From NCBI GenBank assembly GCA_021809235.1, contig JAKBAG010000017.1, positions 1 to 20,978 on the forward strand: a stretch of DNA of 20,978 bases, given 5' to 3'. Shown here piece by piece: positions 1 to 6,974 of this stretch. Position 1 is the stretch's first letter. Each line of letters starts with the position of its first letter. The DNA is from Acidobacteriota bacterium (GTDB lineage: Bacteria > Acidobacteriota > Terriglobia > Terriglobales > Acidobacteriaceae). A model generated the notes under the pieces. The model saw only the letters and a program-made list of their open reading frames with translations, searched no databases and was not told the DNA's origin. The translations under genes and the position numbers were made by a program.

Positions 1-1
1 G

Positions 2-340
2 GCGAATCTCTTCCAGGAGTTCCTGTCGCTCAATCAGCAGGTGCTGCGCGTGGGCATCCGGCAGATGTACCTTGCGGGCTACGACATCCGGGAAGCACCG
101 TGGGCTTGGGATGTTGCGCTCGGCCAGCCTGTGAAGAACCCTATTGCAGGAGGGCCGTCGCGACTCATCAAGCCATGGTACGCGGCGTATGCGTTCGATT
201 ACATCAGTCACTACTACTCGGATGTGGACTACAGCAAGCTGAAGCGCGGGCGGAAGGAGTATCAGCAGTTCCTCAACGAGCTGCGCAAGGCCGATCCGGA
301 AGCTTTCGCGCCGACATCGCCTAAGCACGCGCAGAAGTGA
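2..340 (+). CDS. Unidentified protein, C-terminal 112 residues (5' end outside window)
   Basis: The reading frame is open from the first complete codon of the window to a TGA at 338-340, so only the C-terminus of a longer protein is present. An internal GTG at 41 could be read as a start, but codons upstream of it are also open, so a truncated longer gene is more likely. The segment is soluble-looking, rich in aromatic residues (motifs such as EAPWAWDVAL and YAFDYISHYYSDVDY) and ends in a charged tail with KLKRGRKEY. There is no signal peptide, membrane helix or catalytic motif that I recognise. It lies immediately upstream of RHS and integrase debris, so it may be the last host gene before the decayed island or part of it. 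No function is assigned. Confidence 0.55.
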   Translation, partial: ANLFQEFLSLNQQVLRVGIRQMYLAGYDIREAPWAWDVALGQPVKNPIAGGPSRLIKPWYAAYAFDYISHYYSDVDYSKLKRGRKEYQQFLNELRKADPEAFAPTSPKHAQK

Positions 341-407
341 CCGCCAGAGTTTTCGGTGGCGACCCTGCGCATGTGGCGCTATACTTCTGCGCTATGGAGC
401 AGTCAAG

Positions 408-941
408 ATGCTACGAGTGCAAAAGACGGGCGGCAGCAATCCGGGCGAGGTTGTCTACTTCAGCGGGAAGCCGCTGGCGCTGCTGAATCCATCCAGCAAC
501 AGTTGGACGGACCTGATCTGGGCGGGCAGCAGCCTGATTGCGGAGGTGCCGGGCAGCCAGAGCGCGACGCCGGTCTATCGGCTGCTCGGTCACGAAGGCT
601 CACTGGCGGCGACAGTGAACAGCGCGGGCGGGCTGCAGGCGACGAACCTCTTCACGCCCTACGGCCAGTGGATGAACTCCGGCGCGGGCGATGCGTACTC
701 CTGGACGGGGCTGTACCAGGACACGGAGTACAGCGGAGACGCGGCGTGGTATCGCAACTACTCGACGCGCCAGGCGCGCTGGCTCACGCCCGACCCCTAC
801 AACGGCAGCTACGACCTCTACGACCCGCAGAGCTTCAACCGATACATGTATGACAACGGTAATCCGCTGGGATTCACCGACCAGAGTGGACAGAGTGTTC
901 TGTCTGACACGTGTGCGTACTTTCCCGGAATGATACTTTGA
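408..941 (+). pseudogene. RHS repeat-associated core fragment, no toxin tip
   Basis: This frame encodes 177 residues that match the C-terminal core region of RHS/YD-repeat proteins. Visible hallmarks are a YFSGKPLALL strand, the YQDTEYSGDAAWYRNYSTRQARWLTPDP stretch (around residues 104-131) and RYMYDNGNPLGFTDQSGQ at about residues 145-162, the usual boundary before the variable C-terminal effector. Only about 15 residues follow the boundary before TGA at 939-941, so no toxin domain is present. The long N-terminal repeat array of a working RHS shell is also missing. An ATG at 408 has a GGAG eight bases upstream, yet the frame stays open further upstream without RHS-like sequence. I infer a remnant of a larger RHS gene cut at both ends. 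The next codons in the same frame, after the stop, belong to an integrase remnant. Confidence 0.75.
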
Positions 942-1286
942 GGTGCCTGCGTTGCAGCGGGTCTGGGTCGATATCACTGCTCCAGATGCGATCGAGCAGG
1001 AGAGAAAGCCATCTGTCCTGAGTGCGGTCGCCGATGCTGCTATATCGGTCGTCTGTTCCATGACTTTCGAAGGACGGCAGTCCGTAACATGGTCCGGGCC
1101 GGCGTCCCGGAGCGAGTCGCGATGACCATCAGCGGCCACAAAACCCGCTCCGTCTTCGACCGCTACAACATCGTCAACGAGGAGGACCTTCGCGACGCGA
1201 TCGAACGCACACAAGCCTACTTGAACGAAGGTGGGCAGAAAACGAAGCCAGCCAATGTGGTTCAGATGCGGCTTTCGCGCCAGTAG
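942..1286 (+). pseudogene. Tyrosine recombinase (phage-type integrase) C-terminal remnant
   Basis: Read from 942, immediately after the RHS stop and in the same frame, the sequence encodes about 114 residues of an integrase catalytic domain. The HxxR box is in HDFRRTAVRN (codons 1059-1088), the second histidine in SGHKTRS (His codon 1137) and the nucleophilic tyrosine in FDRYNIV (Tyr codon 1164). The first catalytic arginine, the beta-hairpin lysine and the N-terminal core-binding domain are absent, so it should be inactive. An ATG at 1089 would drop the HxxR box and is not a credible start. Just before the HxxR box lie two CxxC pairs, CSRC (978-989) and CPEC (1014-1025), resembling a small zinc ribbon. 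The gene points at the 3' end of the initiator tRNA, the usual orientation at a tRNA attachment site. Confidence 0.75.
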
Positions 1287-1334
1287 TTTTCCGAGAACAC
1301 GGACAGAAAGCGGACAGTCGGGCAAAAACGAGAG

Positions 1335-1356
1335 GGCTGCCTTCGGGCGGCCTTTT
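1335..1356 (+). terminator. Rho-independent terminator with UUCG tetraloop
   Basis: A 7-bp GC-rich stem (1335-1341 with 1346-1352, one T-G wobble) is closed by C-TTCG-G, an unusually stable tetraloop. It is followed at once by TTTT at 1353-1356. It sits 48 bases after the integrase remnant stop. On the minus strand the same hairpin follows the tRNA by about 35 bases and is trailed, after a short gap, by five T residues, so it may also stop tRNA transcription. Confidence 0.75.
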
Positions 1357-1370
1357 CTAAGTTGCTTTAG

Positions 1371-1385
1371 AATCAATTGTTTGAT

Positions 1386-1386
<1 letters not shown>
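1371..1386. repeat. AT-rich 6-bp inverted repeat touching the tRNA 3' end
   Basis: AATCAA at 1371-1376 and TTGATT at 1381-1386 form a perfect inverted repeat with a 4-base spacer. The right arm shares one base with the encoded CCA of the initiator tRNA. It could be a 3'-trailer hairpin of the tRNA transcript or what is left of an integrase attachment site. The sequence alone cannot decide, and a short AT palindrome can arise by chance. Confidence 0.35.
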
Positions 1387-1462
<76 letters not shown>

Positions 1463-1467
1463 CTTAG

Positions 1468-1497
1468 ATAGTAACAAGCGTGCAACTTGAAGGTCAA
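1468..1497 (-). promoter_or_regulatory. Sigma70-type promoter for the initiator tRNA
   Basis: On the minus strand TTGACC (1492-1497) and TACTAT (1468-1473) are separated by 18 bases, close to the sigma70 consensus. Only five bases separate the -10 hexamer from tRNA position 1 at 1462. A start about six to seven bases downstream of the -10 box would fall on A1 or G2, which would give almost no 5' leader. Confidence 0.6.
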
Positions 1498-1554
1498 TGC
1501 TGCGGGGTGGTGGTGCTGCGATTTGCCCAGCGAGCCACATTGGATTTGCTTGTC

Positions 1555-2202
1555 TCAGGTTCGGGCTGCGGCGACGATCTCCAGGTAGCGCTGGGCATTT
1601 GCCTGAATGGTTTCTGGGTGTCCGTTGCGGATCGCGGCTGGATCGACGAGATCGCCGCCGACGCCGAGTGCGAAGGCTCCGGCGCGAAGAAACTCGGCGG
1701 CGGTTTCCTGGGTGACGCCGCCTGTGGGGATGAGTTCGATCTGCGGGAACGGAGCCTTGAGTGCGCGCAGGTAGCGTGCGCCGCCCATGGCGCTGGCGGG
1801 GAAAACCTTGACCGCGTCTGCACCGGCCTGCCAGGCGGCCAGAACCTCGGTGGGCGTGAGTGCTCCGGGAAAGACGGCAATGCTGTAGCGACGGCAGATT
1901 TCGATGGTGGGACGATCAAGGGCCGGGCTGACGATGAACTGCGCTCCGGCAAGCATGGCGGCGCGAGCGGTTTCCGCGTCGAGCACGGTTCCAGCGCCGA
2001 GCAGCAGGCGGTCGCCAGCAGCATCGGCTAGCTGCTCGATGAGGCGGATGGCGCCGGGAACGGTGAGGGTAACTTCAAGAATGGTGACGCCGCCGGCCTC
2101 CAGTGCCTGCGCGATGGCAAGCGCCTGCTGGGGGGATTCGGCACGCAGGACGGGCATGAGTCCTTCGCGTGCAATGCGGTTAAGAACCTGTTGCTTCTGC
2201 AT
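1555..2202 (-). CDS. eda: KDPG aldolase (2-dehydro-3-deoxy-phosphogluconate aldolase)
   Basis: This encodes a 215-residue class I aldolase that cleaves 2-keto-3-deoxy-6-phosphogluconate to pyruvate and glyceraldehyde-3-phosphate in the cytoplasm. Family motifs are MPVLRAE with substrate-binding Arg20, the catalytic Glu43 in LEVTLTVP, LGAGTVLD (residues 68-75), FIVSPALD (89-96), and Schiff-base Lys132 in AVKVFPAS. PTGGV follows at 159-163. The length is normal for the family. I chose the ATG at 2202 because GGAGG sits eight bases upstream (plus strand 2211-2215). A longer frame upstream has no family similarity and overlaps the preceding gene. It is the last gene of the SDR-KDG kinase-aldolase set, 56 bases after the kinase, and completes KDG breakdown. 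Confidence 0.95.
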   Translation of the reverse strand: MQKQQVLNRIAREGLMPVLRAESPQQALAIAQALEAGGVTILEVTLTVPGAIRLIEQLADAAGDRLLLGAGTVLDAETARAAMLAGAQFIVSPALDRPTIEICRRYSIAVFPGALTPTEVLAAWQAGADAVKVFPASAMGGARYLRALKAPFPQIELIPTGGVTQETAAEFLRAGAFALGVGGDLVDPAAIRNGHPETIQANAQRYLEIVAAART

Positions 2203-2258
2203 GAGTCCTGCCTCCATGAGTAGGTGGGCTTGGGTTTGGTTGAATGCGATGATGGGCG

Positions 2259-3362
2259 CTAGCGCTGGACGCGTGCGGATCCGCCGCGCATGACGCGTTC
2301 GACTTCGGGGAGCGTGACCATCGTGGTGTCGCCGGGAGTGGTCATAGCCAGAGCACCGTGCGCACAGCCGCAATCGACGGCCCATTGCGCACCCTTGTCG
2401 GCAAGAAATCCGTAGATGAGGCCGGAGGCAAACGAGTCTCCACCGCCGACACGATCGAGAATCTCCAGCCCGGGCAGGGAGATGGCGTTGTAGAAGGTGC
2501 CCTGATGCCAGGCGATAGCGCTCCAGTCATTGATGGTGGCTGTACGGGCGTTGCGGAGCGTGGTAGCAACGACCAGAAAGTTGGGGTAGGTAGCAACGAC
2601 CTGCTCAATCATGGTGCGGAAGGCGGAGGTATCGAGTGCGTCCTGCTGGTGATCGAGGTCGGCTGCGATGGCAAAACCGAGCGCAGCGCTGAAGTCCTCT
2701 TCATTGCCAAGCATCACATCGACCAGTGGCGCCAGGGTGCGGTTGACCTCCTGCGCGCGCGCTCGCCCACCGATGGACTTCCAGAGTGAGTCGCGATAGT
2801 TGAGGTCGTAAGAGACGATGGTGCCGTGGCGGCGGGCGGCACGCATGGCCTCTTCGGCAACGAGCGGAGCGGTGGGCGAGAGCGCGGCGAAGATGCCGCC
2901 GGTATGGAACCAGCGGGCACCTCCTCCGCGAGCCGGATCAAAGATGGCATCCCAGTCGATCTGTCCAGGCTCGAGTTGGGAGACGGCGGTGTGGCCGCGG
3001 TCGGAGCAGCCAAGCGCGGCACGCACGCCGAAGCCGCGTTCGGTGAAGTTGAGCCCATTGCGGACGGTGCGGCCAACGCCGTCATAGGGAACCCAGCGGA
3101 GATAGTCGAGCGCTACGCCGCCCTGCAGCATCAGGTCTTCGATAAGGCGACCGATCGGGTTGTCGGCAAGTGCGGTAACGATGGCAGTGCGCAGGCCGAA
3201 ACAGCGGCGCAGACCGCGCGCAACGTTGTATTCGCCGCCTCCCTCCCAGACGCTGAAGCTGCGTGTGGTGTGGATGCGGGTGATGCCTGGGTCGAGCCTG
3301 AGCATGACTTCGCCGAGAGAGATGAGATCGAAGCGGACGGATTGGGCGGAGGGTAGGCGCAT
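2259..3362 (-). CDS. kdgK: PfkB-family sugar kinase, probable 2-keto-3-deoxygluconate kinase
   Basis: The product is a 367-residue ribokinase/PfkB-fold kinase. The N-terminal glycine-rich substrate region is GGGEYNVARGL (residues 41-51). The ATP-site signature is DRVGGGDSFASGLIYG (303-318), in which Asp309 is the expected catalytic base. The substrate is inferred from context: an aldolase specific for phosphorylated KDG lies directly downstream and a KduD-like dehydrogenase directly upstream, all on one strand. The reaction would be KDG + ATP to KDPG + ADP. Spacing to the upstream gene is 28 bases, consistent with one transcript. The ATG at 3362 gives a short N-terminus before the first beta strand (RFDLISLGEVM). 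Other PfkB sugars such as fructose cannot be excluded from sequence alone. Confidence 0.85.
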   Translation of the reverse strand: MRLPSAQSVRFDLISLGEVMLRLDPGITRIHTTRSFSVWEGGGEYNVARGLRRCFGLRTAIVTALADNPIGRLIEDLMLQGGVALDYLRWVPYDGVGRTVRNGLNFTERGFGVRAALGCSDRGHTAVSQLEPGQIDWDAIFDPARGGGARWFHTGGIFAALSPTAPLVAEEAMRAARRHGTIVSYDLNYRDSLWKSIGGRARAQEVNRTLAPLVDVMLGNEEDFSAALGFAIAADLDHQQDALDTSAFRTMIEQVVATYPNFLVVATTLRNARTATINDWSAIAWHQGTFYNAISLPGLEILDRVGGGDSFASGLIYGFLADKGAQWAVDCGCAHGALAMTTPGDTTMVTLPEVERVMRGGSARVQR

Positions 3363-3390
3363 GTGGGGTCCTGAGCGTGCGTTGCGACGG

Positions 3391-4167
3391 TTACTGGTTG
3401 ACTCCGCTGGCTAGATAGCCGCCATCGACGACGAGAATCTCTCCGGTGACGAAGGAGGCTGCGTCGGAGGCAAGATAGACAGCGGCACCAACCAGCTCTT
3501 CCGTCCTGCCAAAGCGACCGATGGGCGTACGCATCAGGATCTCCTGCCCGCGCGGCGTGCTGTCCAGCAGATTGGCGTTGAGGTCGGTGTGGAAGACGCC
3601 CGGAGCAATGGCGTTGACGGTGACGCCATTGCGGGACCACTCGACGGCGAGAGATTTGGTGAGGGAGCCGACGGCTGCCTTGCTGGCTGCGTAAGCGGCT
3701 ACCTCATAGAAGGCGACGAAGGTAGACAGGGAAGCGATGTTCAGAATCCGGCCGTAGCCGCGGGTCAGCATGGATTCTGCGAAGACCTGGCAGGCCCGCA
3801 GTGTGCCGGTGAGGTTGGTAGCCAGGATGAGATTCCAATCCTCCTCTGCAAAGGTGAGCGTGGGGGCACGGCGCGTGATGCCGGCGCAGTTGATGAGAAT
3901 ATCGAGTTTGCCGTAGGTCTGCAGAATCTGGTCGCGTAGGGCCACAAGCGAGCTCCGGTCGGTGACGTCGGAGACTGATTCCAGCGTGGAGCGGCCAAAG
4001 GCGCGAATCTGGGATGCGGTCTCTGCCACCTGCACGGAGCGGCGTGAGGAGGCGATAACGTCGGCACCGGCCTCCGCCAGCCCCAGTGAGAGCGCATGGC
4101 CGATGCCGGAAGTACCGCCGAGGACGAGTGCTGTTTTGCCGGAGAGATCAAAGAGCGGAGCAGGCAT
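3391..4167 (-). CDS. kduD: Short-chain dehydrogenase, KduD/gluconate 5-dehydrogenase-like
   Basis: This is a 258-residue classical SDR oxidoreductase. It shows the NAD(P)-binding GGTSGIG motif (residues 17-23), NCAG (93-96), catalytic Ser146 and the YxxxK pair Tyr159/Lys163, then the C-terminal TGEILVVDGGY typical of SDR family members. KduD enzymes interconvert 2,5-diketo-3-deoxygluconate and KDG in pectin and uronate breakdown. That role fits the KDG kinase and KDPG aldolase that follow. A gluconate 5-dehydrogenase or another sugar SDR is the main alternative, and no kduI isomerase is visible in the window. The ATG at 4167 was chosen because the SDR fold begins at once (LFDLSGKTALVLGG) and an AGGA lies seven bases upstream. 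The frame continues upstream without SDR similarity. Confidence 0.82.
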   Translation of the reverse strand: MPAPLFDLSGKTALVLGGTSGIGHALSLGLAEAGADVIASSRRSVQVAETASQIRAFGRSTLESVSDVTDRSSLVALRDQILQTYGKLDILINCAGITRRAPTLTFAEEDWNLILATNLTGTLRACQVFAESMLTRGYGRILNIASLSTFVAFYEVAAYAASKAAVGSLTKSLAVEWSRNGVTVNAIAPGVFHTDLNANLLDSTPRGQEILMRTPIGRFGRTEELVGAAVYLASDAASFVTGEILVVDGGYLASGVNQ

Positions 4168-4299
4168 AGTGCCATCCTGTAGAGATTCCAGAAGAAAGAG
4201 TAAAACGGTTTGTAATCTCGAAAAAGCTGTTCCCTGAGCATTGTAACCGCACGCTGGTGTAACTGTGGGCCAATGCAACATCAGGCAGGATCGATGGGT

Positions 4300-4327
4300 T
4301 TGGACGATTGTCGAGAGTTGGTATCTG
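4300..4327 (+). promoter_or_regulatory. Possible promoter of the ABC-F gene
   Basis: TTGGAC (4300-4305) and TATCTG (4322-4327) are separated by 16 bases, and the -10 box is preceded by TGG, giving an extended -10 form. Transcription would start near 4334, about 40 bases before the ATG at 4375. The match to consensus is moderate. The roughly 200-base stretch 4168-4374 between the divergent genes shows no clear operator palindrome. Confidence 0.35.
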
Positions 4328-4374
4328 CAGGACGGTCTTTCTGCACAAGGCCAGAGACGATAGGCTGGAAGAGT

Positions 4375-6381
4375 ATGCTTTCCCTGCAAAATGCGGCCAT
4401 GCGATTTGGCCCACGGATCTTGTTTGAAGACGCTAACTGGCTGATTACGCCGCGGGAGCGCACGGCGCTGGTGGGCGGAAATGGCGCTGGCAAATCGACG
4501 CTGATGAAGCTGCTGGCAGGCGAGGAGTCAGTAGGACAGCTGGATCGCGGCTCGATTGAGCGGACACGCGGATTATCGATGGGGTATCTGCCGCAGGATG
4601 GACTGCGCATGACGGGACGGACGGTCTTCGAGGAGTGTCTGACTGTATTTGACTCGTTGCGGGCCATGCACACGGAATTGGAGGAATTGGCCGGTACGCT
4701 GGCAACGCTCGATCACGAAGGGGTAGAGTATGCCGCGGCTGCCGAACGATTCTCCTTGTTGCAGAGCCGCGTACAACTGCTAGATGGCTATGCCCTGGAT
4801 GCGCAGGTGGGCAATGTGCTGGGCGGCCTGGGTTTTGACAAGCAGGATTGGAAGCGCAACACGGAGGAGTTCAGCGGCGGATGGCAGATGCGGATTGCGC
4901 TAGCCAAGCTGTTGCTTGCGCGGCCCAACCTTCTGCTGCTTGATGAGCCAACGAACCATCTGGATCTGGAGACGCGCAACTGGCTGGAGGAATATCTGCG
5001 CAGCTACCCGTTTGGGTATGTGCTGATCTCGCATGACAGGTATTTTCTGGACGTGACGGTGGATCGCACGGTGGAACTTTGGAATAAGCGGCTGCACATC
5101 TATGCTGGCAATTATTCAAAGTATCTGCAGGCACGCGAAGAACGACGGACGCAACTGGTGTCGGCCTATCGCAACCAGCGGGAGCAGATTGAGCATCTGG
5201 AGGCGTTTATCCAGCGATTTCGCTACCAGGCGACCAAGGCCAAGCAGGTGCAGAGCCGGATCAAGGAACTGGAGCGGATTGAACGGATCGAGATTCCGGA
5301 CGAAGAGCCGGTGGTACATTTCCGGTTTCCGCAGCCTCCACAGTCAGGCCGCACGGTGGCTGCCGTGGAGCAGGCAGGCAAATGCTATGGCGACAAGGAA
5401 GTGCTTCGGCAGGTGAGCTTCACCATCGAGCGCGGCGATAAAATCGCACTGGTAGGAAAGAACGGAGCAGGCAAATCGACGCTGATTCGGATGCTGGTGG
5501 GGGCCGAGCAGCCAAGCAGTGGTAGCTTGAAGCTGGGACATAATGTGCTGGCCGAGTATTTTGCGCAGGACCAGTACAAGGTGCTGGATCCGACGGAGAC
5601 GCTGCTCGGGTCGATCAGCCGTGCGGCGCTGCGTGTGCCAGAAGTGGAACTGCGGTCGCTGCTGGGCTGTTTTCTCTTTCGTGGAGACGATGTATTCAAG
5701 CCACTTGGGGTGCTTTCCGGTGGGGAGCGGAATCGGTTTGCATTGGCCCGCATACTCGTGTCGCCCTCGAATTTTCTGCTGTTGGACGAGCCGACCAACC
5801 ACCTGGACATGCGTGCCAAAGAGGTGCTGCTGGAGGCGATTGAGAACTACACGGGCACAGTGATCTTTGTCTCCCACGACCGTTATTTTCTGGATCGGCT
5901 GGCAACACGCGTGCTGGAAGTACGCGATGGTACGGTGACGAGCTACACGGGCAGTTTTCCCGAGTATCTGCGGGATCGGGCTGCAGAGCTGGAGGGCACG
6001 GACAGTAAAGTACTCGAGCCTGCTGCACCTGCGCAGACCGCAGTAATTTCACAAACAGGTCAGAACCTGCAACCTGCTGCTTCCGGTGCCGCACGCGAGA
6101 CGACAACCGAGGCTGGCGCTGAGGCAAAGCCGCGGGTTCGACGGCTGAATCCGATTCGCATCCGGCAACTCGAAGAGCGATGCGCATTTCTGGAAGAGGA
6201 GATTCCGCGGCTTGAGGCCGCAGTAGCCACGACCGAAGCCGGACTTGGCCAGTACGTATCAGCAGCAGAAACAGAGCGGCTGACGCAGTTGTTAGCCGGA
6301 CTGCGCGAGCAACTGGCAGAGGCCACGAAAGAGTGGGAGGAAGGCATGCTGGTGCTGGAGGAGCAGACCAACGCGGTCTAG
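4375..6381 (+). CDS. ABC-F family ATPase, Uup/YdiF-like
   Basis: This encodes 668 residues with two ABC nucleotide-binding domains and no membrane segments, the layout of ABC-F proteins that act on the ribosome rather than in transport. Domain 1 has Walker A GGNGAGKST (34-42), signature FSGGWQ (166-171), Walker B LLLDEPTNHLD (187-197) and SHDRYFLD (219-226). A charged helical linker follows at about 247-310, the region that reaches the P-site tRNA in this family. Domain 2 has GKNGAGKST (361-369), LSGGERNR (447-454), LLLDEPTNHLD (468-478) and SHDRYFLD (500-507). A spacer rich in Ala/Thr leads to a C-terminal coiled coil (about 590-668), as in Uup. The ATG at 4375 starts right at the first ABC strand (MLSLQNAAMRFG). 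The frame is open upstream, but those residues look non-coding. Confidence 0.9.
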   Translation: MLSLQNAAMRFGPRILFEDANWLITPRERTALVGGNGAGKSTLMKLLAGEESVGQLDRGSIERTRGLSMGYLPQDGLRMTGRTVFEECLTVFDSLRAMHTELEELAGTLATLDHEGVEYAAAAERFSLLQSRVQLLDGYALDAQVGNVLGGLGFDKQDWKRNTEEFSGGWQMRIALAKLLLARPNLLLLDEPTNHLDLETRNWLEEYLRSYPFGYVLISHDRYFLDVTVDRTVELWNKRLHIYAGNYSKYLQAREERRTQLVSAYRNQREQIEHLEAFIQRFRYQATKAKQVQSRIKELERIERIEIPDEEPVVHFRFPQPPQSGRTVAAVEQAGKCYGDKEVLRQVSFTIERGDKIALVGKNGAGKSTLIRMLVGAEQPSSGSLKLGHNVLAEYFAQDQYKVLDPTETLLGSISRAALRVPEVELRSLLGCFLFRGDDVFKPLGVLSGGERNRFALARILVSPSNFLLLDEPTNHLDMRAKEVLLEAIENYTGTVIFVSHDRYFLDRLATRVLEVRDGTVTSYTGSFPEYLRDRAAELEGTDSKVLEPAAPAQTAVISQTGQNLQPAASGAARETTTEAGAEAKPRVRRLNPIRIRQLEERCAFLEEEIPRLEAAVATTEAGLGQYVSAAETERLTQLLAGLREQLAEATKEWEEGMLVLEEQTNAV

Positions 6382-6434
6382 CTACAGGCCGTCGGGAATT
6401 GTCCGTCTGCTTCGGATGCGTTAGTCTGAGGCTA

Positions 6435-6842
6435 ATGCTGCAGCGGCTGAGTTTCGGATTGATTTTGGCGATTGTGCTGGCTCCATTTTCCGGGCTGGCC
6501 TGCGCGCTACACTGCGCCGCACAGCACACAATGCCGGGAAGAGCTGTTTCCCCGGGCAGCTCCTGCTGTCCGCAGGCAATGCCTGGTCAGCAGATGCAGG
6601 GTCAGACTGCGGCTTACCATCTTCGTGCTGCTGCAGGCGGTCGTTGTCTGGCTGCGCTGATGGCCGCAGCCTCCTCGGTGGCTGCTGTTCGGTCGCCACG
6701 AGGGCATGGATACACGGCTGACTCCGCTTCCGATTCCGTGGCCAACGGAGCGACCCCACATTTGCGACCTGCACTTGTGGCGCTGACGGCTCAGAAGGAT
6801 GGACTTCCGCCACGGCTGCCGCGTTCTCCTCTTCGCATTTGA
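6435..6842 (+). CDS. Small exported Cys/His/Met-containing protein next to copper genes
   Basis: The 135-residue product begins with a signal peptide (about residues 1-22, MLQRLSFGLILAIVLAPFSG). It is followed by a short segment bearing cysteines, histidines and methionines: ACALHCAAQH, SSCCPQAMPGQQM. The rest is low in complexity, Ala/Pro/Arg-rich, ending in LPPRLPRSPLRI. I do not recognise a domain. The ATG at 6435 has a GAGG upstream but with a tight three-base gap. It lies 53 bases after the ABC-F gene and 132 bases before the copper oxidase on the same strand, so a periplasmic copper-binding or accessory role is a guess from position and metal-ligand residues. The frame could also be partly degenerate, since codons after about residue 60 give no conserved-looking structure. 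Confidence 0.5.
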   Translation: MLQRLSFGLILAIVLAPFSGLACALHCAAQHTMPGRAVSPGSSCCPQAMPGQQMQGQTAAYHLRAAAGGRCLAALMAAASSVAAVRSPRGHGYTADSASDSVANGATPHLRPALVALTAQKDGLPPRLPRSPLRI

Positions 6843-6974
6843 TCTCAGATACAGTTGCCGTTGGTTTTCGCACTGCGCAACGGGCATACCCGACCAGCGC
6901 AGGAGTGCAAACGTAGCGATGGTAGCAGCCTGCGAGGAGCGCACGACTCTTGTGGGCAGGGAAGTGGATTCAGT

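Noticed and set aside
943..1125. Separate small plus-strand gene between RHS and integrase
   Set aside because: It is out of frame with the integrase motifs, which are clearly read in the other frame through the same bases.
600..1376. Long minus-strand open frame (258 codons) across the RHS and integrase remnants
   Set aside because: Its translation has no domain-like pattern, and the plus-strand frames in the same bases match RHS and integrase motifs. In GC-rich DNA such antisense frames are common.
2826..3356. Plus-strand open frame antisense to the KDG kinase
   Set aside because: The kinase on the minus strand has full family motifs over the whole stretch; this is its complement.
6398..6433. 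TTGTCC-17-TAGTCT promoter for the copper cluster
   Set aside because: The match to consensus is poor, and the start site would coincide with the start codon; not enough to call.
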